Shown in pieces: positions 43,200-53,286 of a stretch of 64,000 nucleotides of DNA. The first letter of the stretch is position 1. Every line of letters begins with the position of its first letter. Source of the DNA: Halopenitus persicus (GTDB taxonomy: Archaea; Halobacteriota; Halobacteria; Halobacteriales; Haloferacaceae); NCBI RefSeq assembly GCF_002355635.1, contig NZ_AP017559.1, positions 62,001 to 126,000 of the forward strand, written 5' to 3'. The notes under the pieces were generated by a model that saw only the letters and a program-made list of their open reading frames with translations, ran no database searches and had not been told where the DNA came from. The translations under genes were made by a program, and so were the position numbers.

Positions 43200-45008
43200 A
43201 TGGTAGATGAAACCAGTGGTCATAGTAGTGTCACGCGAAGAACTTTACTTGCGGGCGTATCAGCTGCAGGGGCTGCCGCATTTGCAGGTTGTCAGGGTAG
43301 CCCGGATGGAAACTCGTCTAATAGTGACGACCCACAGGGCGGAAACCAAAGCGGATCCCATGGAGAGCGAGTGCCCCAGTTAGAAATCGCGTATATGACC
43401 GGTGTGGGGGATTCGACTACGATTATGGAGAACTCCCTTCCAACAATCCAGCAAAACGTCCAAGACGCGCTGGGAATTCAAGTTAATTCTTTTGGGCTAG
43501 ATATCTCTACGTATCTTTCGGAAAACTATGATGATTGGCGAGGCGCCCACATCTCGTTCCATACCATCGGAAACTCCCTGAAACGTCTTGATCCGAACGT
43601 CCTCTTGACCCAGTTCCACGCCGAAAATGCCGGGGCGAACGGCCGCCCAAATTATCTTCAATACGTAAACTGCGAGTACTCTGATCTGGCAAACCAGCAG
43701 TCTAACGCATCGAATCCAGAAGAACGCCGCGACATTGTGTATGATGCGTTGGGCATTATGTCAGACGATGTTGGACCGATTAATCTCTTCGACCGGAACA
43801 TTTACGGTGCGATACGAACCGATCAAATATCTCTTGAGAATGCTGGTCCAGCGGGAGTCACGAAATACAATCCGGAGGCTATACTTAGCATACAACCTTT
43901 ACAAAGTGATACCCGGTTGTCGATGAACGTGGGTGGTGGCGCGGTGACGTCTCTTAACCACTTGACGATCAATAATACCGGCCCAGAGGCTCTCTGGAAT
44001 CAGTTAATCTACTCGTCGCTGGTTCGATGGAACAAGAATTACGAAATCGAGAATTCTCTTGCGAGCGATTACACAATCGAAGATGATTTCCGAAAAATTA
44101 CTTTCTCTCTCAAAGATGCCACATTCCATAATGGGGAGCCGATTACGTCAGAGGATGTCAAGTGGACACTCGAATTCATCACTGGGAATCAATCCACATT
44201 CCCCCGAGCAAGAGAATGGCCAATCGATTCGATTAATGCAATTGACGATTCCACTGTTGAGTTCACCTTCTCCGAGCCTTCTCCCTCCTTCCTCAACACT
44301 GCTGCAGCAACGTGGGGTATTCTACCAAAAGATCATTGGGTCGATGCAGGTGCAGAAGAGAATCCGACAGATCCCAACTTGAATGAGGTTATCGGTTCTG
44401 GGCCGTATCAAATTGCGAACTTCGAGCCGGGACAAATATTGCAACTCGAGCCGTATAACGACCACTGGAACACACCGGACGCCCCGCTCGATCTCAAGTT
44501 ATTCCAAAGTGCTACCAGTGCTTTCAACGCGTTTCAGGAAGGAACCCTGAACATTAACAATGGAGTCCCTCCAGGAATTGCAAACGAAATCAAGGAGATG
44601 GACAATGCGAGAACGGTTCTTCAGCAAGGATTCACCGGCGGATACCTGCTAGCCCCACAGATGAGTTTCGGCCCCGGGAAGTTCCGAGAATTCCGGATGG
44701 CGTTATCTCAATCACTGAATCGAAACGAACTTGTCCAGGTTGCATATTACGGCGATTCAGATCCACTCCTCCACTCTTGCATCTATGGTCCGAGACACCC
44801 GTTCTACCCTGACGATGATGAAGGACTTACAAAAATAGCAGAGAGTCCCGAAGCTAATCCAGAACGCGCGAAACAGATTCTCAGGGACAATGGATGGACC
44901 TTTGACAGTCAGGGTCGGTTGCACTATCCTGCTGACGCCGATCTTTCACCGGTTTGGCCCGAGGGTGAGACCCCGAGCACCGACGAGTTCCCCTGTATAG
45001 AGAACTGA
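43200..45008 (+). CDS. solute-binding lipoprotein of a peptide-type ABC importer
   Basis: A ~602-residue binding protein of family 5 (peptide, nickel, organic-solute class). The twin-arginine lipoprotein signal is TRRTLLAGVSAAGAAAFAGC (cysteine at residue 31). Family landmarks are SLKDATFHNGEPITSEDVKW and NEVIGSGPYQIANFEPGQ. The ATG at 43200 follows GGAGG by 8 bp, so I prefer it over 43173. No permease or ATPase genes follow; the next 2.5 kb is IS debris. It is either orphaned by those insertions or works with a transporter elsewhere. It probably supplied the substrate of the adjacent acyl-CoA pathway. Confidence 0.88.
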   Translation: MVDETSGHSSVTRRTLLAGVSAAGAAAFAGCQGSPDGNSSNSDDPQGGNQSGSHGERVPQLEIAYMTGVGDSTTIMENSLPTIQQNVQDALGIQVNSFGLDISTYLSENYDDWRGAHISFHTIGNSLKRLDPNVLLTQFHAENAGANGRPNYLQYVNCEYSDLANQQSNASNPEERRDIVYDALGIMSDDVGPINLFDRNIYGAIRTDQISLENAGPAGVTKYNPEAILSIQPLQSDTRLSMNVGGGAVTSLNHLTINNTGPEALWNQLIYSSLVRWNKNYEIENSLASDYTIEDDFRKITFSLKDATFHNGEPITSEDVKWTLEFITGNQSTFPRAREWPIDSINAIDDSTVEFTFSEPSPSFLNTAAATWGILPKDHWVDAGAEENPTDPNLNEVIGSGPYQIANFEPGQILQLEPYNDHWNTPDAPLDLKLFQSATSAFNAFQEGTLNINNGVPPGIANEIKEMDNARTVLQQGFTGGYLLAPQMSFGPGKFREFRMALSQSLNRNELVQVAYYGDSDPLLHSCIYGPRHPFYPDDDEGLTKIAESPEANPERAKQILRDNGWTFDSQGRLHYPADADLSPVWPEGETPSTDEFPCIEN

Positions 45009-45061
45009 TTTATATACCCTCGTTGCGGATCTATCGTTTCCAAATATGGCTTTACTCTTAA

Positions 45062-45460
45062 AGTCAACTCGAAAACGGGGCTTCGCTAGCTCTGTGTTCT
45101 AATCTCTTTCCCCTTCGGTTGATGTCAAGAACCGGTCCTACTGATATCCGTCTCAAGGATATCCTTACAGCACCTGTAACTGTAATTTCTGCTGTATTGA
45201 TGATTGATCCAATCAGCGGATACGGATATAGAAGGTGATCCCAAGGTAACTGAGTCTGGTGCTTTGTTGAATCCGCTGATGGCACAGGGGTCACCGTTTG
45301 AGTGTTTGTCGAGTGCTGCACCCACTGGCACAGCAGCACGATCTATTTGAACGCACTGCTATCGACGCCACATTTTACGACCGCTCACCAGGGAGTTGCT
45401 ACTACTGCCAGCGGATCAGCTACCGCGTTTAGAAGCTGAAGGTCACGAAAGTCGTTGATA
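45062..45460. other. debris: origin-3-like box and IS5 fragments
   Basis: It contains one box resembling origin 3 (CAACTCGAAAACGGGG, 45065-45080) and an IS5-type terminus (GCTTTGTTGAATCC, about 45270). A transposase scrap on the plus strand reads ERTAIDATFYDRSPGSCYYC then QRISYRV, stop, KLKVTKVVDT. No intact gene. Confidence 0.55.
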
Positions 45461-45837
45461 CTGCTGTGTTGAATAGCGATCTGATCGGCCGCTATCGCTG
45501 GTTTAGAAGGGTGAAGGCGGGAAAACCGATTCGTTCCTATGGAAGTCGATCTCCTCGCCTTCGTTGAGCAGAGTCGTCACCTAGCCAAACAAGCGTTGGG
45601 AAAGCATGCGGGCGAGCCCGCCAGCGGCGGGTTCGCCCGCTGGAAGCACGTCGTTATACACTGTCTTCGGCTCGAAGAAGACCACAGCTACCGTGAAACA
45701 CCGAATCGGCTGAAGTATATGGCCGAGATCCGTGACGTACTCGGCTTAGATCGGGACGATCTCCCCGATCACACGACGCTCTACAAATCGTTTGATCGGC
45801 TGAAAATGTGGGTGTGGCGGGCGCTGCTGCGCGGAGA

Positions 45838-46938
45838 GTGATCAGCGTAACTTTTGAACATCTGGAAGGAATGTCCCGATCCAGTCGGTAGCGAAGCTCA
45901 GTCGATGGCTCAACCGTAGAAATGTCTCGGTGAGAAACTCCCGAAAGTGATCTTTGTCCTCGAAAATCTCTGGCGAGATTTCTCGTTTGAGGTCTTTCCA
46001 CAGTGGTTCGATGGCGTTTAGCGTCGGTGAGTATGGTGGGATGAAGACGAACTCGATGCCGAGTTCGTCGGCCCGTTCTTGTGTGAGCTTCGCGTGATGA
46101 GAGCCATAGTTGTCGGCCACGAGCAGAATCCGCAGGGCCGGATTCTGCTCGCGGATCTCCTCCAGTGCTTCGACGATCGTCTCCTTGACTAACCGCTCTT
46201 TGTACGTAATCACACTCTGGCCAGTCAGCGCGTAGAAGCCGATCGACCGCCACGGAACCGTCACTAGCGGTTTCTCTATCTGGACGGTCCGGTCGAATGA
46301 CCACAGCCGTTGAGAGTTCTCGAACGGTTGTGGCCACGCTTCATCGAAAAAAGCCGAGGATCACCGGGTCATCCTCGTCAGTTTCGTCATCATCCTCGCC
46401 GAGCGCCTCTCCCAGGCGCTCGGCGAGAATATCGTCTGCAACGGCAGGACTACGTGGATCCATCGGGCGAGGCTTCGCGTAATTCATCCCTGCTTGACGG
46501 AGCTTCCGGCTGAGATGTGCTGGGTGGTACGTAACGCCGTAACGGTCTTCGATGAGCGCATGAATCTGCTGTGGTGTCTATGGTTGTCCCTCCTCAAGGA
46601 GTTCACAGAGTTCGTCAAATTGTGTCTGGGAGGGCTTCGGCGGCCTGCCGCCGCCGAAGCCGGGACGGAGTCCCTCGATACCACCATCATTCCACGCGTG
46701 TGCCCATCGACGCGTCGTGGATCGGGAGATCCCGACGCGTCGACCTGCTTCTTTGCGCGTATCGCCTGCGTAGAGATTCTTCACATAGCACAGTCGTCGG
46801 ACGAGACGGGTCTCGTCCGCCTTCTGAGCCTCTGCAATCGCTTGATCAAGCTCTGAATCGGACAAATGCTTCACCAACAGACCGCGTTGACTGCTGTTCA
46901 TTGCCACCTAGTCGCTTCCAGAGGGGTCAACTCTTTCG
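45838..46938 (-). mobile_element. IS630-family element (second type), nested
   Basis: About 1.1 kb with ends reading inward GAGTGATCAGCG and GAGTGATCTGCG. It is unrelated in detail to the four 1055-bp copies. It interrupts the IS5-family transposase gene. Confidence 0.75.
45842..46907 (-). pseudogene. IS630-family transposase with stop and frameshift
   Basis: The N-terminal HTH part starts at ATG 46907 (MAMNSSQRGLLVKHL...). A TAG replaces the expected tryptophan codon after LLEEGQP (about 46579). The frame then continues TPQQIHALIEDRYGV to a GGCTTTTTTC run near 46355, where one extra T shifts the frame. The DDE part 45842-46264 (LLVADNYGSHHAKL, IPPYSPTLNAIEPLW) is intact. Two independent lesions make this copy dead unless supplied in trans. 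Confidence 0.82.
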
Positions 46939-47649
46939 CAGATCACTCAACGCGCAGCAGCACCCGCAGTCTGGCCACGCTGCGCTCGACAGTACGTTTT
47001 TTGACCACCGACGTGCGTCATCGTATTTTCCTCAGCGGGCAGGACGGACGATACAGACGCTGAAAGTGACCACATTGACTGATGTGGAATCACTTGCTGT
47101 TCGCGACGTTCACATCACAGCACGGTGGAAGCACGATACGAAGACTGGACTGCAGGTCGTCCGCAGAAACGCGGACGACCTACAGTCCGTCGCCGCTGAC
47201 AACGGCTTCCAAGACTGGCATACTGAGTACGAAATCGCCGCACATAACGTTGAGTACCTTGTTCACTACCGCGGCTCGTCAGCGAAAGCAGCTGCGAACA
47301 ACGCGCTCAATCGAGCAAATGGCTACTCTCAGCGGTGGATGGCCGAGACGTCCTACTCAACAACGAAGCGCTCGCTCGGCGATGCCGTGCGAGCGCTGAG
47401 CTGGTATCGGCAGTTCCGTGAAATTGTCCTGATGTTCGCCATCAGCAACATAGAACCGCTGTGTGAACCGCTGTAACCGTGACTCAGCATCTATTCAACA
47501 CAGCAGTTTGATTAGGTTTGAAAGACCTAGTCGATAGAGTTGATAGCCAGATCGTAGTATTCGATGTCACCTGTGTTAGAGGATAGAAAATATATATTAT
47601 CTATCATTAGACCGTACCTCTATTAACCTGCACTGAATAACCATTCCAT

Positions 47650-48837
47650 ATGGAGCAGAAATTGCTCGAAAATATAACCGTTGTTGAAGTTGCAAGCTTC
47701 CTTACAGCACCTTTCGCTACATCAATGATGGGTGATCTCGGCGCAGACGTTATTAAGGTGGAGTCACCCGCTGGTGATATTACACGTGGAGTCGGGCCAA
47801 AGGTTGGCGGTATGAGTGCCTATTTTGCATCCATCAACCGGAACAAACGTCCTGTAACATTGAACCTCAAATCCGACGAAGGGAAAGCCGTTTTTCGAGA
47901 TATCGTGGAGCAGGCAGATGTTCTAGTTGAGAATTTGAAAGCAGGAACGATGGACCGTTTCGGGTTAGGATACGACGATATGTCCGAAATTAATAATAAT
48001 CTGGTGTACTGCTCTATCAAAGGTTTCCATAGTGATTCCCAGTACGGTGATATGCCAGCGATGGATCTGATGATGCAAGGTATGAGTGGGACAATGAGTG
48101 TGACTGGTGAGGAAGATGGACCTCCAGTTAACAGTTGGGTCCCAATCGGCGATTTTGCTCCATCGATGTATGCTTGCCAATCGATTCTAGCAGCGTTATA
48201 TGCACGTGATGTCGGTAACAATGGTGGAAAATATATAGAAGTTCCAATGCTTGACACCCTGATTTCTTGGACAAGTGCGCGGATGGCGTACTCGTTCGCC
48301 ACCGAGAAACCCTATCCCAGAGGTAAATTCCATACCGGAATGGCACCCTTTGGTACGCTTGAAACAGCCGACTCTTACATCGTCATAACCGTCTCGTCAG
48401 ATGCGTTATGGCCCAGACTCTGTCGCGCAATCGATCGGGAGGATTTGATTGATGACGAGAGATTCAAGAACAATATGAATCGTGTTGAAAATTCGGATGA
48501 GTTATATTCCATACTCGGGAATGAACTAGAGGCCAAAACGACTGAAGAGTGGTTCGAACTTATGCGCGAATACGAAGTTCCAGCTGCACCAGTGTATGAT
48601 ACACTCGATATGTGGGATGACCCCTACATCCAAGAACGGGATTTACGTGCCCGAGTTCCACGTGAAGACGAAGATGAACAACTCGATATACTCGAATCAC
48701 CAGTTGAGTTTGATGGTGAACGACCGTCGATTCGGATTCCTCCGAAGAATCACGGTGCAGATACGGAGCAAATCCTTTCTGAATATGGATATTCACAAGA
48801 TAAGATCAGGGAGCTCAAAGAGAATGACGTAATCTGA
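47650..48837 (+). CDS. class III (CaiB/BaiF) acyl-CoA transferase
   Basis: A 395-residue enzyme that moves CoA from one acyl group to another acid. Landmarks are VVEVASFLTAPFATSMMGDL, ADVIKVESPAGD, VTLNLKSDEGK, ADVLVENLKAGTMDRFGLGY, and the catalytic aspartate in PAMDLMMQGMSG (about residue 138). The length is normal. Family members include succinyl-CoA:mesaconate and formyl-CoA transferases; the exact substrate is open. Beside mutase, dehydratase and ETF genes it probably activates an imported carboxylic acid. Expression may use the TATA-like stretch near 47590-47600. Confidence 0.9.
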   Translation: MEQKLLENITVVEVASFLTAPFATSMMGDLGADVIKVESPAGDITRGVGPKVGGMSAYFASINRNKRPVTLNLKSDEGKAVFRDIVEQADVLVENLKAGTMDRFGLGYDDMSEINNNLVYCSIKGFHSDSQYGDMPAMDLMMQGMSGTMSVTGEEDGPPVNSWVPIGDFAPSMYACQSILAALYARDVGNNGGKYIEVPMLDTLISWTSARMAYSFATEKPYPRGKFHTGMAPFGTLETADSYIVITVSSDALWPRLCRAIDREDLIDDERFKNNMNRVENSDELYSILGNELEAKTTEEWFELMREYEVPAAPVYDTLDMWDDPYIQERDLRARVPREDEDEQLDILESPVEFDGERPSIRIPPKNHGADTEQILSEYGYSQDKIRELKENDVI

Positions 48838-49087
48838 CGTGATATAATCGGAACACTGAGTCTGAAAGTCACAGATGGGTGACGAGATAGCGCAGTAGTA
48901 CGCGAAGAACTGATTGTTGTGAGATGCTTCACCATCGGTCGATTGATGTGAGGGTCATCGACGGTGTAGAGTCGCTGTGAGTTACCCCACAGTTGTGGAT
49001 GTGATGCGTCGTGAAATCTAAGGATAGTTCACCGTTCGTCCGGATTTCATCGTCAACAATCCACCTTCCCTCGTCGTCTCCGTCGGT
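48838..49087 (-). pseudogene. IS630-family transposase fragment
   Basis: The minus strand reads, in two frames, DDDEGRWIVDDEIRTNGEL and SHPQLWGNSQRLYTVDDPHI. This corresponds to the middle of the nested IS630-type transposase (PQPFENSQRLWSFDRTVQIE). It is a short scrap only. Confidence 0.5.
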
Positions 49088-49414
49088 TTGTTGGGCGGTA
49101 TATCCTTAGACACCTCGTCGAATGCGTTGGCGAGGCGTTCGACGCTTCGACATTTTCTGAACATAAAGACCCTAACAGGAGATGGTGCCTATAGTGTTCA
49201 ACCAATTGTTAGAGATCCATTTGTTGCTGAGGCCGATGCGGAGGCATTCGAGGCTTTGGGTCGTACTTGGAGGAATTCTACGATTGGTATCAGGATGTGG
49301 GCCAAGGAGCCGCGATGGAGTCACCAGAGCTCCTCAACCTGCTTCGAGATGTTTGGGATCGGTTCTCCAGAAACCGTTGACGAAAAGTTGGTCAATCTGT
49401 TCTATGGACTAAAT

Positions 49415-50351
49415 GGCTCTGGTGAATCGCTAGAAGGCGTTTGATTTCACTGTTTCACGGCTCGCTTGATGTTGTAGACCGCACACATCAGGACGATTTC
49501 ACGGAATTCGCGGTACCACGCTCGGGCACGCAGCGCGTGGCCGAGCGTTCGCTTAATCGTCGAGAAGACGGTCTCAGACAGTGCTCTTTGGCCGTACAGA
49601 GACCCATCGATGCGCGCGTTATGCGCGCAATCGATGGGTCGGAACTCACGGTGCTTGATCAGCGGTCTCACACCTTTTTCGCGCAATTTCTCGCGTAATT
49701 GCTGCCAATCGTAGCCTTTGTCGGCGGCGAGGCTGGCAATCTCGCCCGCGTTGCGGAGGGCGAGTTGCCAGCCGATCTGCGTGTCGTGACGTTTCTCGGT
49801 CGTACAGTGAACGTCGAGCACAGCTTGCGTTTTTGTATCGACGAGCGCGGTCGTTTTCAGCGTTTGAACGCGATAGTTCGTCCGGCGGCAGTAGTGCTTG
49901 CTGGCGGTTTCACGGTCGAAGAACGTCGCGTCGATTGCGGCGTGATCAGCGGTGTCGTGCAGCTGCGCCGAGAGACGCAGCAGCACTCGCCAGACTTTCA
50001 TCTCGAACCTATCAAACGCCTTTACCAGTGTCGAGTGATCTGGGAGATCGCCTGCTTCGAGGCCGATCTCGGCCAAGATTTGTGGCATCTCGCTCAGCAG
50101 ATCGAGGGCGTTGCGGTACGACTCATCGAGGTAAATTCGGAGACCGTGTAGCGAGACAAGAGCGTAATCGGCGAAGCCGCCACCCCCTTCGGGGGCGGTG
50201 ACTTCGCCTCGGCCACCAACAACATTTTTAGCTAACGTGACCGCCTTCGTTGTGATGCGGGAGATCTTCGACATAACCACCGCGGGTTTCCCGCTTCACT
50301 TCCTTTGATTTGACGACCTATCCCGTCGCCTTACAGCGATTCACCAGAGCC
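49415..50351 (-). mobile_element. IS5-family element (937 bp) with 8-bp target duplication
   Basis: Inverted repeats start GGCTCTGGTGAATCGCT at both ends. The target GACTAAAT is duplicated at 49407-49414 and 50352-50359. It has one intact transposase gene. Confidence 0.92.
49447..50280 (-). CDS. IS5-family transposase (type B)
   Basis: A 277-residue DDE transposase without visible damage: AAIDATFFDRETASKHYC (first D), SLAADKGYDWQQ (second D), and GSLYGQRALSETVFSTIKRT with the last E. It ends ...REIVLMCAVYNIKRAVKQ. The related element at 58675-59609 is dead. It is probably a functional mobile copy. Confidence 0.9.
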   Translation of the reverse strand: MVMSKISRITTKAVTLAKNVVGGRGEVTAPEGGGGFADYALVSLHGLRIYLDESYRNALDLLSEMPQILAEIGLEAGDLPDHSTLVKAFDRFEMKVWRVLLRLSAQLHDTADHAAIDATFFDRETASKHYCRRTNYRVQTLKTTALVDTKTQAVLDVHCTTEKRHDTQIGWQLALRNAGEIASLAADKGYDWQQLREKLREKGVRPLIKHREFRPIDCAHNARIDGSLYGQRALSETVFSTIKRTLGHALRARAWYREFREIVLMCAVYNIKRAVKQ

Positions 50352-50423
50352 GACTAAATGTCACTGAGTCTTCTGACGAATCTCGATTGGGAAATTTAGC
50401 ATATTCCTAACACGAGAACGACG

Positions 50424-51110
50424 CTATTTACTGGTGTGGAGGTCGAGCTCGAACGTCCTGCTAGTGTCTGGTTGATTTATTAAGTGATAACAGGTATCTG
50501 CCGCCGCTTCAGGTGAAATGTACCTCTTTTCATCCACGTCTGTCCCCTCGTCGTATACATCCGGATTTAGAAGTGCCCCATCTATCACGATATGAGAAAT
50601 GTGGATCCCTTCGGAAGAGTATTGTTCATTGAGTGAGCGAGCGAGCCCCCTGGCCGCTGCCTTCCCACTCTTATACGCAAAGTCACCTGCCTCCGGGGCG
50701 CTACCGAAGAACAGCATTGTCCCCCTGTTCTCGCGAAGGTCATCAAGCGCCTCGCGGAAGCACAGGAGACCACCATACGCGTAAAGTTGCCACAGTCGTT
50801 CGAAGCGGTCGGGTTCAAGCTCTCTACCAGCACTTGTGGTCTCTGTACTTGCTGTGTAGGCGACAGTCTCGACGTGACCAATTTCTTTACGTAACCGGTT
50901 AAACCCCTCCGAGACCTCAGCAGAGTCCGTGACGTCCGTCGGAACCGCGAGAGCATCGTATCCAGAATCCGTGAGCTCAGACTCGAACCTGGAAAGGTAG
51001 TCACTGCTACGAGAAAACAACCCGATTGTATATCCCTCCTTAGCCAACTTCCATGCTAACTCTTCACTAAATCCTGGACCTAGCCCCGCGATTACGGCCA
51101 CTTTTGTCAT
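50424..51110 (-). CDS. short-chain dehydrogenase/reductase
   Basis: A 228-residue SDR. The nucleotide-binding turn is GLGPGFSEELAWKLA, followed by FSRSSDYL, which is typical where NADP is preferred. The catalytic serine region is MLFFGSAPEAG and the active-site pair is FAYKSGK (Tyr and Lys). It is cytoplasmic. The gene is convergent with the broken unknown gene and opposite in strand to the CoA-transferase. It may reduce a ketone or oxidise a hydroxyacyl intermediate of the same pathway, but no substrate is evident. Confidence 0.87.
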   Translation of the reverse strand: MTKVAVIAGLGPGFSEELAWKLAKEGYTIGLFSRSSDYLSRFESELTDSGYDALAVPTDVTDSAEVSEGFNRLRKEIGHVETVAYTASTETTSAGRELEPDRFERLWQLYAYGGLLCFREALDDLRENRGTMLFFGSAPEAGDFAYKSGKAAARGLARSLNEQYSSEGIHISHIVIDGALLNPDVYDEGTDVDEKRYISPEAAADTCYHLINQPDTSRTFELDLHTSK

Positions 51111-51218
51111 TATCTATTTATTCTGGTGCACTAAGAAAATACTATCTATAGTTTCTACGGCACTGCTAACTTAGTGAAAGGGATGTGGATGCCATAGAAC
51201 TCTTCTCACACTGTGATA

Positions 51219-52273
51219 TAGTAATCGTTAGAACTTTCCGCTCAAAGACTGTTGCTATACTCAATGGATCATCTCGACGAGATCTCCGTCGAAGAACTCC
51301 AAGACGCCCTCGACAATGTTGACGGAAACAAGCCGACTCAACGGTTGTTAGCGGCGATTGCGTACAAAAACGGTGTAACGCAGACCGAACTTGCAGAGTG
51401 GCACGATACCGGGCGAAGAACGATCTACAGCTGGTTAATGCGACTTGATACGGACGAACCGTTTGAGCAAGCTGTGTCTGATGCTCATCGATCTGGGAGA
51501 AAACGAAAGCTCTCAGAATCACAGCAAAAAGAGTTCGAACGAACTGTTCATGAACCGCCCGAGGAAGTTGGGATCGACGCGCCGGCGTGGACGCCGGCGC
51601 TCGTTCAGGAATTTCTCGAAGAAACCTACGGCGTCGAGTACTCTGCCCCGAGTTGTCGGCGGTTGCTGAAAGAAGCTGGACTCAGCTATCAAAAACCTCG
51701 ACGTACAGCCGCTGAATCTGAAGAATCCGACCAAGAAGAGTTCCACGACGAGATCAAAAAAAGCGAGCGGAGATGGACGCCACAGTAGTCTGTATCGATC
51801 AGACGAAAAAATCTGTCCAGGTCGAGCCGCGTGCCGCGTGGTTTCCGCGCGGCACGCGGCCGAGCGTCGAACTCTCTGGCCAACGTGACTGGACGTGTCT
51901 ACTCGGCGCAGTCACCGAAAACGGTGACTGCTTTTTCTCGCGGTTCACCGAGTACGTCACCGCCGACCACGCAAAACATTTCATTCTCGCGTTATGCAAA
52001 GAATTTGAAGAAGACTTGATCGTCGTGCTAGATGGGGCGTCGTACTTCCAGGCGTCGGCCGTCACGGACCTGGCGGCCCGTGACGACCTCGCCTTCGTCA
52101 CGTTACCTGCGTATTCGCCGGAACTCAATCCTGTCGAAGAGTGCTGGCGACAACTCCAGGACGCTCTGAGCAACCGATTCTTTGACTCGCTCGATGAACT
52201 CACGACGGCGATCGATACCGCTCTTGACCAGCTGTCGCTCCCAAAAGTGAGCAATTATTTCTAATGTCTACTA
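51219..52273 (+). mobile_element. IS630-type element, copy 4 (1055 bp)
   Basis: Same ends and length as copies 1-3, with TA at 51217-51218 and 52274-52275. Its encoded proteins look identical to those of copy 1, over 45 kb away, which suggests recent transposition. It has landed at the 3' end of an older, dead transposase gene. Confidence 0.92.
51264..52264 (+). CDS. IS630-type transposase, two frames (copy 4)
   Basis: HTH frame from ATG 51264 to 51788 and DDE frame 51773-52264. The A7G slip site is at 51756-51763. In the first frame the codons are AAA AAA AGC; a -1 slip gives AAA AAG and enters the DDE frame. The catalytic set CIDQTKK, VVLDGASYF, SPELNPVEECW is complete. Confidence 0.88.
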
Positions 52274-52279
52274 TAATAG

Positions 52280-53200
52280 TGCTTCTCGGATTGTCTCCGC
52301 GTTCGTAGATGGTGATACCGACGACAAGGTGAAGGCACAGGACAATACATAATACCCGAGACCGCGTGCACGCGCGCGCGAGTGTGTGTTCGACCGAGGG
52401 CGCAGTCGTTTACTGATTCGTTGGTTCGGTTCAACTCCAGTACGCCAGTTGTACGTCTCATCCGACGTGGACTGCTTCAGCTGGACATTCTCGCTGTGTT
52501 GTTTGATGTGGTCTTCGACCCGTGCTTGATGTCTTTCGGATCATCAGCATTCCGTGCGTTGTATGGATCAACTGGTACGATTCCTGCGGCGTCGTGCCAG
52601 TCGAGGGTACCGTAGGTTCTGTCACCGACCAGCCATACCCTCTCCTCTGAGGCTTGCTTACTCTCTGTGAACTCTGTCACAATCGGGATCTTTTGCTCGG
52701 TCAAGACAGATTGTATAGCTGTAGCTGTAGTAGTACTCGTCCTCGGTTGAATCGTAGCCCTTCAACGTGTCTTGATCGGCAGGCATCGCCCTCACGTCAG
52801 TTGAATCGATGCAGTAGGTCAAGTCGACGATGTGTTTGAGTCCGGTGAGAAAGCGATCGCCCGTGTCTCTCGACGGCGGTCGGTCGACGCCATAGCTCAG
52901 CCAGACCACCGTGTTCCGAATCTCTCGTTCAACGGGGCGAATCCCGTAGATGTGGTGGTAGTAGCAATGGAGGAACCACGCGTCAGCTTTGGTGCTTCGT
53001 GCTCTCGTGTTCGTCCCGTCTCCGTCGCGGCAAGCACATCGAATTCGTCGAGAAACTTGAAGGAGGGATACTCAAACAACGCTAACGTCTCGGTCTACGC
53101 GACGTTGAAGAACGACTCTACCAAAGGATCATCTTGTAGGATCGCTGAGTCCCTACCACCTCAGCATTCACCGTGCTCTTTGGTGTGGTAACCGTTCTAT
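52280..53200 (-). pseudogene. IS4-like transposase, heavily frameshifted
   Basis: The minus strand contains, in successive frames, HIVDLTYCIDSTDVRAMPAD, DEYYYSYSYT, KIPIVTEFTESKQASEERVW, LVGDRTYGTLDWHDAAGIVP, VDPYNARNADDPKDIKHGSK and, near 52380-52450, DCALGRTHTRARVHA. This is the typical order of a haloarchaeal IS4-like DDE transposase. Several frame changes kill it, and IS630 copy 4 sits at its 3' end. Confidence 0.72.
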
Positions 53201-53286
53201 GACACCCTCCTTTACTCCGTAACTTCTAGTTCAGAATTAGTTCTTACGAGGTCCAGTATAGAGTAGCCGAATATAGAGCCGAAACG

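Larger units (their letters stand above)
45539..47476 (+). pseudogene. IS5-family transposase, split
   Basis: The N-terminal part (45539-45838, MEVDLLAFVEQSRHLAKQAL...) and C-terminal part (about 46938-47476, SAQQHPQSGHAALDSTFFDH...NNALNRANGYSQRWMAETSY) match the intact transposase at 20062-20886 from end to end. The coding sequence is otherwise well preserved, so the interruption is fairly recent. Confidence 0.85.
45461..47505 (+). mobile_element. IS5-family element interrupted by an IS630-family element
   Basis: Outer inverted repeats CTGCTGTGTTGAATAG (45461-45476) and CTATTCAACACAGCAG (47490-47505). The outer transposase is cut after WRALLR at ~45838 and resumes at ~46938 with SAQQHPQSGHAALDS. 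The insert between is a separate element whose ends both read GAGTGATC inward. Confidence 0.8.
49088..50410 (+). pseudogene. unknown gene (fragment) split by an IS5 element
   Basis: The frame from 49088 reads ...AYSVQPIVRDPFVAEADAEA...FEMFGIGSPETVDEKLVNLF, YGLN up to the IS5 element. After removal of 49415-50351 and one GACTAAAT it continues VTESSDESRLGNLAYS to TAA 50408-50410. The 'GSPETVDEKL' phrase and 'VAEADAEAFEAL' resemble the C-terminal part of luciferase-like monooxygenases, but this is weak. The 5' part is probably already lost to the IS630 debris. Confidence 0.45.
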
